DNA of 34,029 nt from Flavobacteriaceae bacterium (GTDB lineage Bacteria; Bacteroidota; Bacteroidia; Flavobacteriales; Flavobacteriaceae), in assembly GCA_019634365.1 (NCBI GenBank), contig JAHQVM010000034.1, positions 1-34,029 of the forward strand. The letters are read 5' to 3'. The number at the start of each line of letters is the position of its first letter. Within the stretch, counting starts at the first letter, position 1. The notes beneath the pieces were generated by a model that was not told the origin of the DNA, did no database searches, and saw only the letters and a list, made by a program, of their open reading frames with translations. This document shows, piece after piece, positions 1 to 6,833 of this stretch. Made by a program: the position numbers and the translations under genes.

Positions 1-178
1 TAACCAAATGTGTCTTTAATGTTTGGGTCAACATTTGAAAATACAGACAAATAGTAAGGAAACATATCAGTTGCAAACCACCAAGTAAAATTTGCGATAA
101 AATACCGCCCCAAATGGTGATGTAGAGTACTAACGTAATGATGATTCCAATCAAATTAATTTTAAACATCTTTCTCAT
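1..178 (-). CDS. Small membrane protein, partial (3' end outside window)
   Basis: An open frame runs on the minus strand from an ATG at 178 to the window edge, so at least 59 residues are present and the C-terminus is missing. The visible part begins MRKMFKIN and is then almost wholly hydrophobic, with two likely membrane segments at about residues 7-26 and 30-48. I do not recognise a family. It lies 87 bp downstream of the GbsR/MarR-type regulator on the same strand. An intrinsic terminator (225-241) and its own promoter-like boxes (204-211 and 231-234) separate the two genes. A copy of the inverted repeat found before the regulator lies just upstream of its start, so I infer that it is a target of that regulator. 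Confidence 0.6.
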   Translation of the reverse strand, partial: MRKMFKINLIGIIITLVLYITIWGGILSQILLGGLQLICFLTICLYFQMLTQTLKTHLV

Positions 179-184
179 AATTTC

Positions 185-212
185 TAAACTTTCAATAAAT
201 AATGAAATATAA
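185..212. promoter_or_regulatory. Candidate operator, copy 2 (upstream of the membrane protein)
   Basis: TAAACTTTCA followed by ATGAAA on the far side of an AT-rich spacer. Aligned without gaps to the 28-bp repeat at 792-819 it is identical at about 24 positions. The left arm is intact and the outer right arm is degenerate. It overlaps the -7-like box TATATTTC (minus strand, 211 to 204), which has a TTTG 19 nt further upstream at 231-234. A bound repressor would cover this promoter. Confidence 0.55.
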
Positions 213-224
213 TTTTCAAAGAAA

Positions 225-241
225 AGGGAGCAAATCTCCCT
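225..241 (-). terminator. Intrinsic terminator after the GbsR/MarR-type gene
   Basis: On the minus strand AGGGAG, loop ATTTG, CTCCCT, then TTTTC. This is a 6-bp GC-rich stem with a 5-nt loop, starting about 25 nt after the regulator's stop codon. It suggests that most transcripts of the regulator end before the small membrane gene. Confidence 0.65.
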
Positions 242-265
242 CAGGTTCTTACCTAAAATGAGTTT

Positions 266-769
266 CTATTTCAGAAACTTCACCAAGGTTTTGGTGACCC
301 AATTCTGTTCTTGGTTTACTATTCGGTTCAACATGGCATCAGCCGTTTCCACAAACTCATACATTTCCTTAGTTTTTTTAATGAGCTCTTGTGTTTTTTT
401 ATTACCGTCATCCTCAATACTGGACACCTCCTTCAGTACGCGCATGGTCGGTTGTATTTCCCTTCGACTTCTTTCTTTTGCTATAGTTCGCGCCAATTCA
501 GAGACATCCTTTTCGCTGGCAAAGAACTCCTTTCGTTCACCGGGGACGTTCACTTTGTAAACAATGCCCCAATCCATCAGTCCTCTTAAATTCATACTTG
601 CATTTCCTCGGGAAATTCCCAAATCTTCCATGATATCTTCCATGGATAATGGGTCTGGAGACACATAGAGCAGGGCATGTATTTGTGCCATCGCTTTGTT
701 AATCCCCCAGAGCGATCCTAAGGCGCCCCAAGTACCAATGAACTTTTCTTTTGCTTCTTTGTAATTCAT
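266..769 (-). CDS. GbsR/MarR-family winged-helix transcriptional regulator
   Basis: This 167-residue protein matches the flavobacterial GbsR/MarR family in length and layout. An N-terminal stretch FIGTWGALGSLWGINKAMAQ leads into a winged helix at about residues 25-85. Its recognition-helix region reads EDLGISRGNASMNLRGL, followed by a wing containing PGERKEFF. The C-terminal half is helical and charged, probably the dimerisation region. Such proteins are cytoplasmic DNA-binding repressors; the effector cannot be read from sequence. A perfect inverted repeat overlaps the -33 region of its own promoter and a near copy lies before the next gene, which points to autorepression plus control of the membrane gene. 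The -7 box ends about 5 nt before the ATG, so the mRNA may be almost leaderless. Confidence 0.85.
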   Translation of the reverse strand: MNYKEAKEKFIGTWGALGSLWGINKAMAQIHALLYVSPDPLSMEDIMEDLGISRGNASMNLRGLMDWGIVYKVNVPGERKEFFASEKDVSELARTIAKERSRREIQPTMRVLKEVSSIEDDGNKKTQELIKKTKEMYEFVETADAMLNRIVNQEQNWVTKTLVKFLK

Positions 770-773
770 AGGT

Positions 774-781
774 CAAATATA
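774..781 (-). promoter_or_regulatory. -7 promoter box of the GbsR/MarR-type gene
   Basis: TATATTTG on the minus strand fits the Bacteroidota -7 consensus TAnnTTTG. A TTG lies 18 nt upstream (plus-strand 800-802) as a plausible -33 element. Transcription would begin at about 770, next to the ATG at 769. Confidence 0.6.
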
Positions 782-791
782 CAAATAATTT

Positions 792-819
792 TAAACTTTC
801 AAAAAATAATGAAAGTTTA
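792..819. promoter_or_regulatory. Candidate operator, copy 1 (perfect inverted repeat)
   Basis: TAAACTTTCA at 792-801 is the exact reverse complement of TGAAAGTTTA at 810-819, with an 8-nt AT spacer. It overlaps the TTG at 800-802 proposed as the -33 element of the regulator promoter. The size and symmetry suit a dimeric winged-helix repressor. Confidence 0.65.
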
Positions 820-858
820 TTTGAATTAGAAAGTAGTTACCATTGGAATTGTTATGCT

Positions 859-2874
859 CTAAATGAGTCCTGCTCTTTTTAAAAGGGCATCGGGATTGGG
901 CTTTGTGCCACGGAATTGCACATACAGTTCCATAGGATCTACGGTCCCTCCCTTAGAAAGAACTGTATCCTTGAACTTGGCCGCCAATGTCTTATTGAAG
1001 ATTCCTTCCTGTTTAAAGTAGTCGAAGGCATCGGCATCTAATACTTCTGCCCATTTGTAGCTGTAGTATCCCGCACTGTATCCACCTTGGAAAATATGGG
1101 AAAAGGCTGTGCTCATGCAGGTTTTAGGTGTATCCGGATACAATTGGGTCGTTTCGAAGGCTTTATGTTCAAAGGCTTTCACATTATCAATCCCACTGGG
1201 ATCTGCACCATGCCAAGCCATATCCAGCATTCCGAAGCTCAACTGTCGCAGCGTTTGCATGCCTTCATGAAAGGTGGCCGATTCCTTGATTTTCTGAACA
1301 TATTCCATTGGAATCAATTCCCCCGTTTCGTAATGGGTGGCAAACAACTCAAGGGTTTCTTTTTCGTAGCACCAATTTTCCAAAACCTGACTGGGTAGTT
1401 CCACAAAGTCCCAGTATACACTGGTACCGCTTAGCCCTTTATAAGTAGTGTTGGCTAACATTCCGTGCAATGCATGGCCGAATTCGTGGAAAAGGGTAGT
1501 GACTTCATTAAAAGTCAGTAATGATGGTTTGCTGGCAGTGGGCTTGGTAAAGTTGCAAACAATTGAAACATGTGGCCGATCATTCACCCCATTTTTAATC
1601 TGCTGGGGTTTATAGCTGGTCATCCAAGCTCCGCCACGTTTACCCGGTCTTGGATGGAAGTCGGCGTAGAACACACTCACCAATACTCCTTCAGCGTCCT
1701 TCACCTGATAGGTTTTTACATCTTCATGGTATTTGTCTATGGACGGATCTTCTTCAAATTGAAGACCAAATAACTTTTCGGCTACGCCAAAAACGCCGTC
1801 GATCACATTTTCCAGCTTAAAATAAGGTTTCAGTTTTTCATCATCCAAATTGAAACGTTCTTGCTTCAACTTTTCCGCATAATAGGCACTGTCCCATTTC
1901 TCCAAACGATCAATTCCGTCCAACTTTTTGGCATAGGTTTCCAATTCGTCAAATTCCCTTTGTGCCGCAGGGCGGGCTTTTTCCAATAGCTCTTCAAGAA
2001 ATTGGTTTACGTTTTCTGGGGTTTCTGCCATACGTTCTTCCAATATGAAATGGGCATGGGTTTTATAACCGAGTAATTGGGCACGCTCATGTCGCAAGTT
2101 GGCAATCTTGAGCACATTAGCTTCATTGTTGTGTTCATTCTTCTGAAACGCTTTGGCACCGAAGGCCGTGGATAGTGTTTTGCGCAATTCCCGGTTATCC
2201 GCATATTTCATGAAAGGAATATAGCTTGGGTATTGCAAGGTGATGATCCATCCTTCTTTCCCTTTTTCTTTGGCCGCTTGTGCAGCAGCTTCCTTTGCTC
2301 CCTCGGGAAGGCCAGCAAGATCCGATTCGTTAGTCAAATGCATTTCATAGGCATTGGTCTCTGCCAAAACGTTTTCACCAAAGGTGAGTTTCAATTTCGC
2401 CAATGCGGTATCCAAAGCACGTAGCTTTTCTTTTTTCTCTGGTGACAGGTCGGCACCATTACGGGCAAACCCTTTGTATTGCTTATCCAGCAACATTTGC
2501 TGTTCCCCATTCAACGACAAATTCTTTCGCGAATCGTATACAGATTTTACTCTTTTGAACAAAGTTTCATTCAACAAAAGATCATTCTTGAAATTGGTAA
2601 GCAATGGCGAGATCTCCTGAGCGATCTTCTGAATTTCCTCATTGGTTTCCGCACTGTTCAAATTGAAGAATATACTAGTCGTTCTGTCCAATTGCATTCC
2701 GGTATTCTCTAGTGCTTCAACTGTATTTTCAAAGCTGGGTGTTTCTTCAGAATTCGCTATGCTATCGATCTCGCTTTTGGTACGATCGATTAATTCCTTG
2801 ATAGCTGGTGTATAGTGTTCCTCTTTTATTTCTGAGAAAGGTGCCGTGTCAAATTTTTTTAACAATGGATTCAT
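859..2874 (-). CDS. M3-family metallopeptidase (oligopeptidase A / peptidyl-dipeptidase Dcp type)
   Basis: A 671-residue protein of normal length for bacterial M3 peptidases. The zinc motif HEFGH is at residues 463-467, and the third ligand is probably E492 in WDFVELP, about 25 residues downstream as in thimet-type enzymes. The C-terminal FSHIFQGGYSAGYYSY region holds the conserved Tyr/Gly substrate loop. There is no signal peptide, so the enzyme is probably cytoplasmic and cleaves short peptides during protein turnover. It follows purK, purE and a small membrane gene on the same strand. The 147-bp upstream gap shows no TAnnTTTG box, so read-through from the purine genes is likely. OpdA (prlC) and Dcp cannot be told apart safely here, so no symbol is given. 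Confidence 0.93.
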   Translation of the reverse strand: MNPLLKKFDTAPFSEIKEEHYTPAIKELIDRTKSEIDSIANSEETPSFENTVEALENTGMQLDRTTSIFFNLNSAETNEEIQKIAQEISPLLTNFKNDLLLNETLFKRVKSVYDSRKNLSLNGEQQMLLDKQYKGFARNGADLSPEKKEKLRALDTALAKLKLTFGENVLAETNAYEMHLTNESDLAGLPEGAKEAAAQAAKEKGKEGWIITLQYPSYIPFMKYADNRELRKTLSTAFGAKAFQKNEHNNEANVLKIANLRHERAQLLGYKTHAHFILEERMAETPENVNQFLEELLEKARPAAQREFDELETYAKKLDGIDRLEKWDSAYYAEKLKQERFNLDDEKLKPYFKLENVIDGVFGVAEKLFGLQFEEDPSIDKYHEDVKTYQVKDAEGVLVSVFYADFHPRPGKRGGAWMTSYKPQQIKNGVNDRPHVSIVCNFTKPTASKPSLLTFNEVTTLFHEFGHALHGMLANTTYKGLSGTSVYWDFVELPSQVLENWCYEKETLELFATHYETGELIPMEYVQKIKESATFHEGMQTLRQLSFGMLDMAWHGADPSGIDNVKAFEHKAFETTQLYPDTPKTCMSTAFSHIFQGGYSAGYYSYKWAEVLDADAFDYFKQEGIFNKTLAAKFKDTVLSKGGTVDPMELYVQFRGTKPNPDALLKRAGLI

Positions 2875-3021
2875 GTAAGTAATGATCTAATGAGTTAATG
2901 ATTGAATGAACGAATTAGTTTCTGAATTGGACTCCGAGTGAATTGAAAGTTTGTCTCAAGGGGTCAGTGTTTCCGCTATTAAAATCGAATTGCTAAGATA
3001 CAACATGGCACAGCAAAAACA

Positions 3022-3363
3022 TCATTTTATGAAAACATCGTAGACAGCTTGCTCAAGGAGATAGGAATACAATGGAAGGAAGGAAATAATAATGAGAATA
3101 ATGGAAAGAATGATTCCAATGCTACTGAGTCGTTTGGTTTTGAAATAGCCCTTGATTCCGAAGAACATTCCAATCAACCCGATGATCAATCCCGACATTT
3201 TAAAAACCTTGGGAAATCTTGGGTCAATGCAGACTATAACATCACTGTCGGAAAATGATTCATAATAATGATCGGTAAGAGCAGCAGCAAATTGAAAATT
3301 GAAATACATGATCCATACGATTCCCAATACAGCAATGACGATGGAAAGCACAGCATGCTTCAT
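3022..3363 (-). CDS. Small membrane protein overlapping purE
   Basis: A 113-residue protein with three likely membrane segments at about residues 4-28, 55-71 and 80-103. A short loop in the first half is rich in Asp, Ser and Tyr. I do not recognise a family. Its ATG overlaps the purE stop codon by one base (TAATG), a usual sign of translational coupling. That makes it a real gene rather than a chance frame. Whether it has any link to purine metabolism cannot be judged from the sequence. Confidence 0.7.
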   Translation of the reverse strand: MKHAVLSIVIAVLGIVWIMYFNFQFAAALTDHYYESFSDSDVIVCIDPRFPKVFKMSGLIIGLIGMFFGIKGYFKTKRLSSIGIILSIILIIISFLPLYSYLLEQAVYDVFIK

Positions 3364-3854
3364 TAATGGGAGTCCCTTACTTTCTTAGCGCCTTCTTCCA
3401 CTTTTATTTTTAAACCTTCCTTGTAGGCCAATACTTTATCCAATACACATGTGTCGGCACTTCCAATAATCTGGGCAGCGAGGATTCCCGCGTTCTTGGC
3501 GCCATTTAGCGCCACAGTGGCGACAGGGACGCCACCCGGCATCTGTAAGATGCTGAGAACGCTGTCCCATCCGTCGATAGAATTACTGGACTTTACAGGC
3601 ACTCCAACAACAGGTAATGGAGAAAGTGAGGCTACCATTCCAGGAAGGTGAGCGGCACCACCTGCACCTGCAATGATCACAGAAATTCCGCGAGTGTGTG
3701 CATTTTTTCCATAATCGAATAATTTGTCCGGGGTTCGATGGGCAGAAACAATATCTACTTCCACTTCAATGTCGAAACCCTTTAGGATATCGATGGCGTC
3801 TTGCATAACGGGAAGGTCGCTCGTGCTTCCCATAATGATTCCTACTTTACTCAT
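3363..3854 (-). CDS. purE: N5-carboxyaminoimidazole ribonucleotide mutase
   Basis: This 163-residue protein is a standard class I PurE. It moves the carboxyl group of N5-CAIR from N5 to C4, giving CAIR in de novo purine synthesis. The phosphate-binding start MGSTSDLPVM is at residues 8-17, the SAHRTP motif with the likely catalytic His39 at 37-42, and the glycine-rich AGAGGAAHLPGM at 62-73. The NSIDGWDSVLSILQMPGGVPV block is also intact. It starts one base after the purK stop codon and ends overlapping the next gene, so purK, purE and the membrane gene form one operon. PurE and PurK act in succession, as their order suggests. Confidence 0.97.
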   Translation of the reverse strand: MSKVGIIMGSTSDLPVMQDAIDILKGFDIEVEVDIVSAHRTPDKLFDYGKNAHTRGISVIIAGAGGAAHLPGMVASLSPLPVVGVPVKSSNSIDGWDSVLSILQMPGGVPVATVALNGAKNAGILAAQIIGSADTCVLDKVLAYKEGLKIKVEEGAKKVRDSH

Positions 3855-3855
3855 C

Positions 3856-5013
3856 TTATTTGCTTATTACTTTAATGCTCTTTTTTACTTTTTCTGCCAC
3901 CTTTCGGGCTTCGGCAATGTCTTCGTTCACAATGGTTACATGTCCCATCTTCCGGAAGGGTCGGGTTTGTTTTTTTCCATAGATATGCGGTGTAACACCA
4001 TCCATCGCCATGATCTCCGAAATGTTTTCATACACCACTTCACCGGTATGGCCTTCCGCTCCCACCAAATTTACCATAATACCGCCCACCTTACTATCCG
4101 TATTGCCCAAAGGTAAGTCTAAAATCGCCCTTATGTGCTGCTCAAACTGATTGGTGTAACTGGCTTCAATACTGTAGTGCCCACTGTTATGAGGTCGAGG
4201 TGCTACCTCGTTCACCAAGATTTCGTCCTCTTCGGTTTGGAACATTTCAACGGCCAATAGGCCAACATGTGCAAAGGCTTCTGAAACTTGAGCGGCAACT
4301 GCTCGGGCCGTATCCGCCACGGAATCTTGGATACGTGCTGGGCAGATTACGTACTCAACTTGGTTCGCTTCTGGGTGAAATTCCATTTCCACCACGGGAT
4401 AGGTGCTTACTTCACCCGATGGATTCCGGGCCACTATAACGGCCAATTCGTTTTTGAAGGGTATCAGTTTTTCGGCAATGCACGATCCGCTGGAAAGTGG
4501 AATAATATCTTCCGCATCCCGAATAATACTAACACCTTTTCCGTCATATCCTCCCGTGCAACTCTTCCAAACAAAGGGATAATGAAGTTCTTTCCGCACG
4601 ATAGCTTCATTCAATTGATTTTTGCTTTCAAAAACAATGAATGGGGAAGTGGGAATGCGGTGTTCTTTATAAAATTGTTTCTGAACTCCTTTATCCTGAA
4701 TATTCCGTAAGGTTTTGGACGATGGAAACACCTTTTTTCCTTCCGACTCCAATTTTTCAAGGGCATCTACATTGACCCCTTCAATTTCGAAGGTAAGTAC
4801 GTCTACTTTTTTTCCGAAGTTATAGACCGTTTCAAAGTCCATGAGGTCTCCTTGCTGAAATACATCGCAGGCAATTTTACAGGGTGCTTCAGCGCTTGGA
4901 TCCAGAACATGGGTCGCGATATCGTACTTGCGCGTTTCATACAACATCATTTTGCCTAATTGGCCACCTCCTAAAATCCCGAGGACGAACTCCGAAGAAA
5001 AATAATTTGCCAT
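3856..5013 (-). CDS. purK: 5-(carboxyamino)imidazole ribonucleotide synthase
   Basis: An ATP-grasp enzyme that joins bicarbonate to AIR, using ATP, to form N5-CAIR, the substrate of the PurE protein encoded next to it. From the chosen start it has 385 residues, close to the family norm. The N-terminal nucleotide-binding loop LGILGGGQLGKMM is at 11-23, the ATP-grasp loop GGYDGKG at 154-160, and the metal and phosphate region NEVAPRPHNSGH at 268-279. The frame stays open upstream to 5118, but that extension would lie inside adk and upstream of the -7 box TACCTTTG (5025 to 5018). The ATG at 5013 is therefore preferred. Transcription would start almost at this ATG. Confidence 0.95.
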   Translation of the reverse strand: MANYFSSEFVLGILGGGQLGKMMLYETRKYDIATHVLDPSAEAPCKIACDVFQQGDLMDFETVYNFGKKVDVLTFEIEGVNVDALEKLESEGKKVFPSSKTLRNIQDKGVQKQFYKEHRIPTSPFIVFESKNQLNEAIVRKELHYPFVWKSCTGGYDGKGVSIIRDAEDIIPLSSGSCIAEKLIPFKNELAVIVARNPSGEVSTYPVVEMEFHPEANQVEYVICPARIQDSVADTARAVAAQVSEAFAHVGLLAVEMFQTEEDEILVNEVAPRPHNSGHYSIEASYTNQFEQHIRAILDLPLGNTDSKVGGIMVNLVGAEGHTGEVVYENISEIMAMDGVTPHIYGKKQTRPFRKMGHVTIVNEDIAEARKVAEKVKKSIKVISK

Positions 5014-5017
5014 TGCG

Positions 5018-5025
5018 CAAAGGTA
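5018..5025 (-). promoter_or_regulatory. -7 promoter box of purK
   Basis: TACCTTTG on the minus strand matches TAnnTTTG. Its last base is 5 nt from the purK ATG, which predicts a leader of about one base. No well-spaced -33 TTG is visible. Confidence 0.5.
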
Positions 5026-5044
5026 CAATCTTCTCCGAAATGGG

Positions 5045-5052
5045 TATCTTTG
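5045..5052 (+). promoter_or_regulatory. -7 promoter box of adk
   Basis: TATCTTTG matches TAnnTTTG and places the transcript start near 5056. This favours the adk ATG at 5108 over the in-frame ATG at 5063. No clear -33 box is seen. Confidence 0.55.
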
Positions 5053-5107
5053 CACCTTCGTTATGTGGAATTTTTTTAAATCATTATTCAGAAGCAATAA
5101 GAAACGG

Positions 5108-5680
5108 ATGAAAAACATCGTATTATTTGGCCCTCCGGGGGCAGGAAAGGGAACCCAAGCCGAAGTATTAAAGGAAAAATATGAACTGGTTCATCTATCT
5201 ACTGGGGATATGTTCCGTTACAACATAAAGAATGAAACGGAATTGGGAGTCTTGGCCAAAAGTTATATGGACAAAGGACATTTGGTTCCCGACGAAGTAA
5301 CCATTAAAATGTTGAATGCCGAGGTAGAAAAGAATGCAGGAGCCAATGGTTTTATCTTTGATGGATTTCCACGTACTGAAGCGCAAGCCGCTTCATTGGC
5401 AGAATTAATGGAAAGTAAGGATAGCCAGATTAATGCCATGGTCGCTTTGGAGGTTGATGATGAGATTTTGGTAGGCCGTCTTCTAAAAAGAGGGGAAACC
5501 TCGGGTCGTAGTGATGATGCCGACGAAAGCATCATACGCGAACGTATTGCAGAGTATTACAGGAAAACGGACATCTTAAAGGCTTTTTACCAAGCGCAGG
5601 ATAAATACCATGGCGTAGATGGTGTAGGAAGCATAGAGGAAATTACCGATCGATTAAGTGCTGTAATCGATACACTATAA
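5108..5680 (+). CDS. adk: Adenylate kinase
   Basis: Adenylate kinase catalyses ATP + AMP = 2 ADP in the cytoplasm. From the ATG at 5108 the protein has 190 residues and begins MKNIVLF directly before the P-loop GPPGAGKGT (8-16). Other landmarks are the AMP-binding STGDMFR (31-37), the DGFPRT motif (85-90) and a short lid around KRGETSGRSDD (127-137) with no zinc-finger cysteines, as in short-lid forms. An ATG at 5063 would add 15 residues ending in a basic run, which I reject because it would leave only a few bases of leader and is not typical of the family. A strong terminator follows the gene. It is divergent from purK, so two nucleotide genes share one intergenic region. Confidence 0.95.
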   Translation: MKNIVLFGPPGAGKGTQAEVLKEKYELVHLSTGDMFRYNIKNETELGVLAKSYMDKGHLVPDEVTIKMLNAEVEKNAGANGFIFDGFPRTEAQAASLAELMESKDSQINAMVALEVDDEILVGRLLKRGETSGRSDDADESIIRERIAEYYRKTDILKAFYQAQDKYHGVDGVGSIEEITDRLSAVIDTL

Positions 5681-5686
5681 AAAAAC

Positions 5687-5713
5687 AACAGCTCGAAGAT
5701 TCGAGCTGTTTTT
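5687..5713 (+). terminator. Intrinsic terminator after adk
   Basis: AACAGCTCGA, loop AGAT, TCGAGCTGTT, then TTT. A perfect 10-bp stem preceded by an A-run, lying between adk and obgE. Confidence 0.85.
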
Positions 5714-5723
5714 ATAAAGAATC

Positions 5724-6722
5724 ATGACTGAGGGAAATTTTGTTGATTATGTCAAAATTCATGTGACTTCCGGAAAAGGAGGGCAGGGAAGCGCGCATCT
5801 TCGAAGGGAGAAATTCGTGGCCAAAGGAGGCCCCGATGGGGGTGATGGAGGACGTGGTGGACATGTGATTTTGAAAGCCAATAGCAATATGTGGACCCTC
5901 TATCATTTGAAATTCAAAAGGCACTTTAAAGCAGGACATGGCGGAGCCGGTGGAAAACAAACCAGTACGGGTGCCAATGGAGAGGATATCTACATTGAAG
6001 TGCCTTTGGGAACTGTTGTTAAAAATTCTGATACCAATGAGGTGATCAAGGAGATTCTGGAAGATGGAGAAGAACTGATCATTGCCAAAGGAGGAAAAGG
6101 AGGTCGTGGGAACGATCATTTTAAAAGTGCCACACGTCAAACTCCACGGTACGCCCAACCTGGATTGCCGGGAGAAGAGGCCAATGTAACCCTAGAAATG
6201 AAGGTGTTGGCAGATGTAGGACTGGTCGGTTTTCCAAATGCAGGGAAATCTACCTTACTTTCGGTAATAACAGCGGCCAAGCCCAAGATTGCAAACTATG
6301 AATTTACGACCCTGAAGCCCAATTTGGGGATCGTTGAATACCGTGATTACCGTTCTTTCGTTATGGCCGATATTCCGGGTATTATAGAAGGTGCCGCCGA
6401 AGGAAAAGGATTAGGCCATTATTTTCTTCGCCATATTGAACGTAATTCTACCCTGTTGTTCTTAATTCCTGCCGATGCGGACGATATCCGAAAGCAATAC
6501 GATATTTTGGTGGATGAATTGCGGCGATACAACCCCGAATTGCTCGATAAGGAACGATTGGTGGCCATTTCCAAAAGCGACATGCTCGATGAGGAATTAA
6601 AGGCCGAAATGAAGGTCGAACTCGATCGTGATTTCGAAGGGATTCCGTATCTATTCTTCTCTTCTGTGGCACAGCAAGGGTTAATGGAGCTTAAGGATAG
6701 GCTCTGGGAAATGCTTAACTAG
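5724..6722 (+). CDS. obgE: Obg-family GTPase (CgtA/ObgE)
   Basis: A 332-residue GTPase involved in late 50S subunit assembly and stress signalling. The glycine-rich Obg fold spans residues 1-160, with many GG turns such as [12 protein letters not shown]. The G domain carries G1 GFPNAGKST (169-177), a switch threonine in FTTLKPN (194-200), G3 DIPG (216-219), G4 SKSD (283-286, where NKxD is the general form) and G5 around SSV (313-315). The C-terminal OCT domain of some Obg proteins is absent, as is usual in this phylum. The terminator before it separates it from adk. The short gap holds no full TAnnTTTG box, so read-through or a weak promoter is possible. Confidence 0.96.
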   Translation: MTEGNFVDYVKIHVTSGKGGQGSAHLRREKFVAKGGPDGGDGGRGGHVILKANSNMWTLYHLKFKRHFKAGHGGAGGKQTSTGANGEDIYIEVPLGTVVKNSDTNEVIKEILEDGEELIIAKGGKGGRGNDHFKSATRQTPRYAQPGLPGEEANVTLEMKVLADVGLVGFPNAGKSTLLSVITAAKPKIANYEFTTLKPNLGIVEYRDYRSFVMADIPGIIEGAAEGKGLGHYFLRHIERNSTLLFLIPADADDIRKQYDILVDELRRYNPELLDKERLVAISKSDMLDEELKAEMKVELDRDFEGIPYLFFSSVAQQGLMELKDRLWEMLN

Positions 6723-6833
6723 ATTCAAATTCTTCTTTTATTTTCTTCAGATTTATAAACTGGGAGAGGTAAAATCTTGATTTAGGGTATTAATGGCTAT
6801 CTTGTAGAAGCTAATCAATTCCCTAGAGCCGTT

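Noticed and set aside
258-560. 100-residue plus-strand frame opposite the GbsR/MarR-type gene
   Set aside because: It is the antisense shadow of a clear regulator gene and has no features of its own.
5063-5107. Upstream in-frame start adding 15 residues to Adk
   Set aside because: It would lie only a few bases after the predicted transcript start, and adenylate kinases normally begin just before the P-loop, as from the ATG at 5108.
5014-5118. N-terminal extension of PurK
   Set aside because: It overlaps adk on the other strand, is not part of the family, and lies upstream of the purK -7 box.
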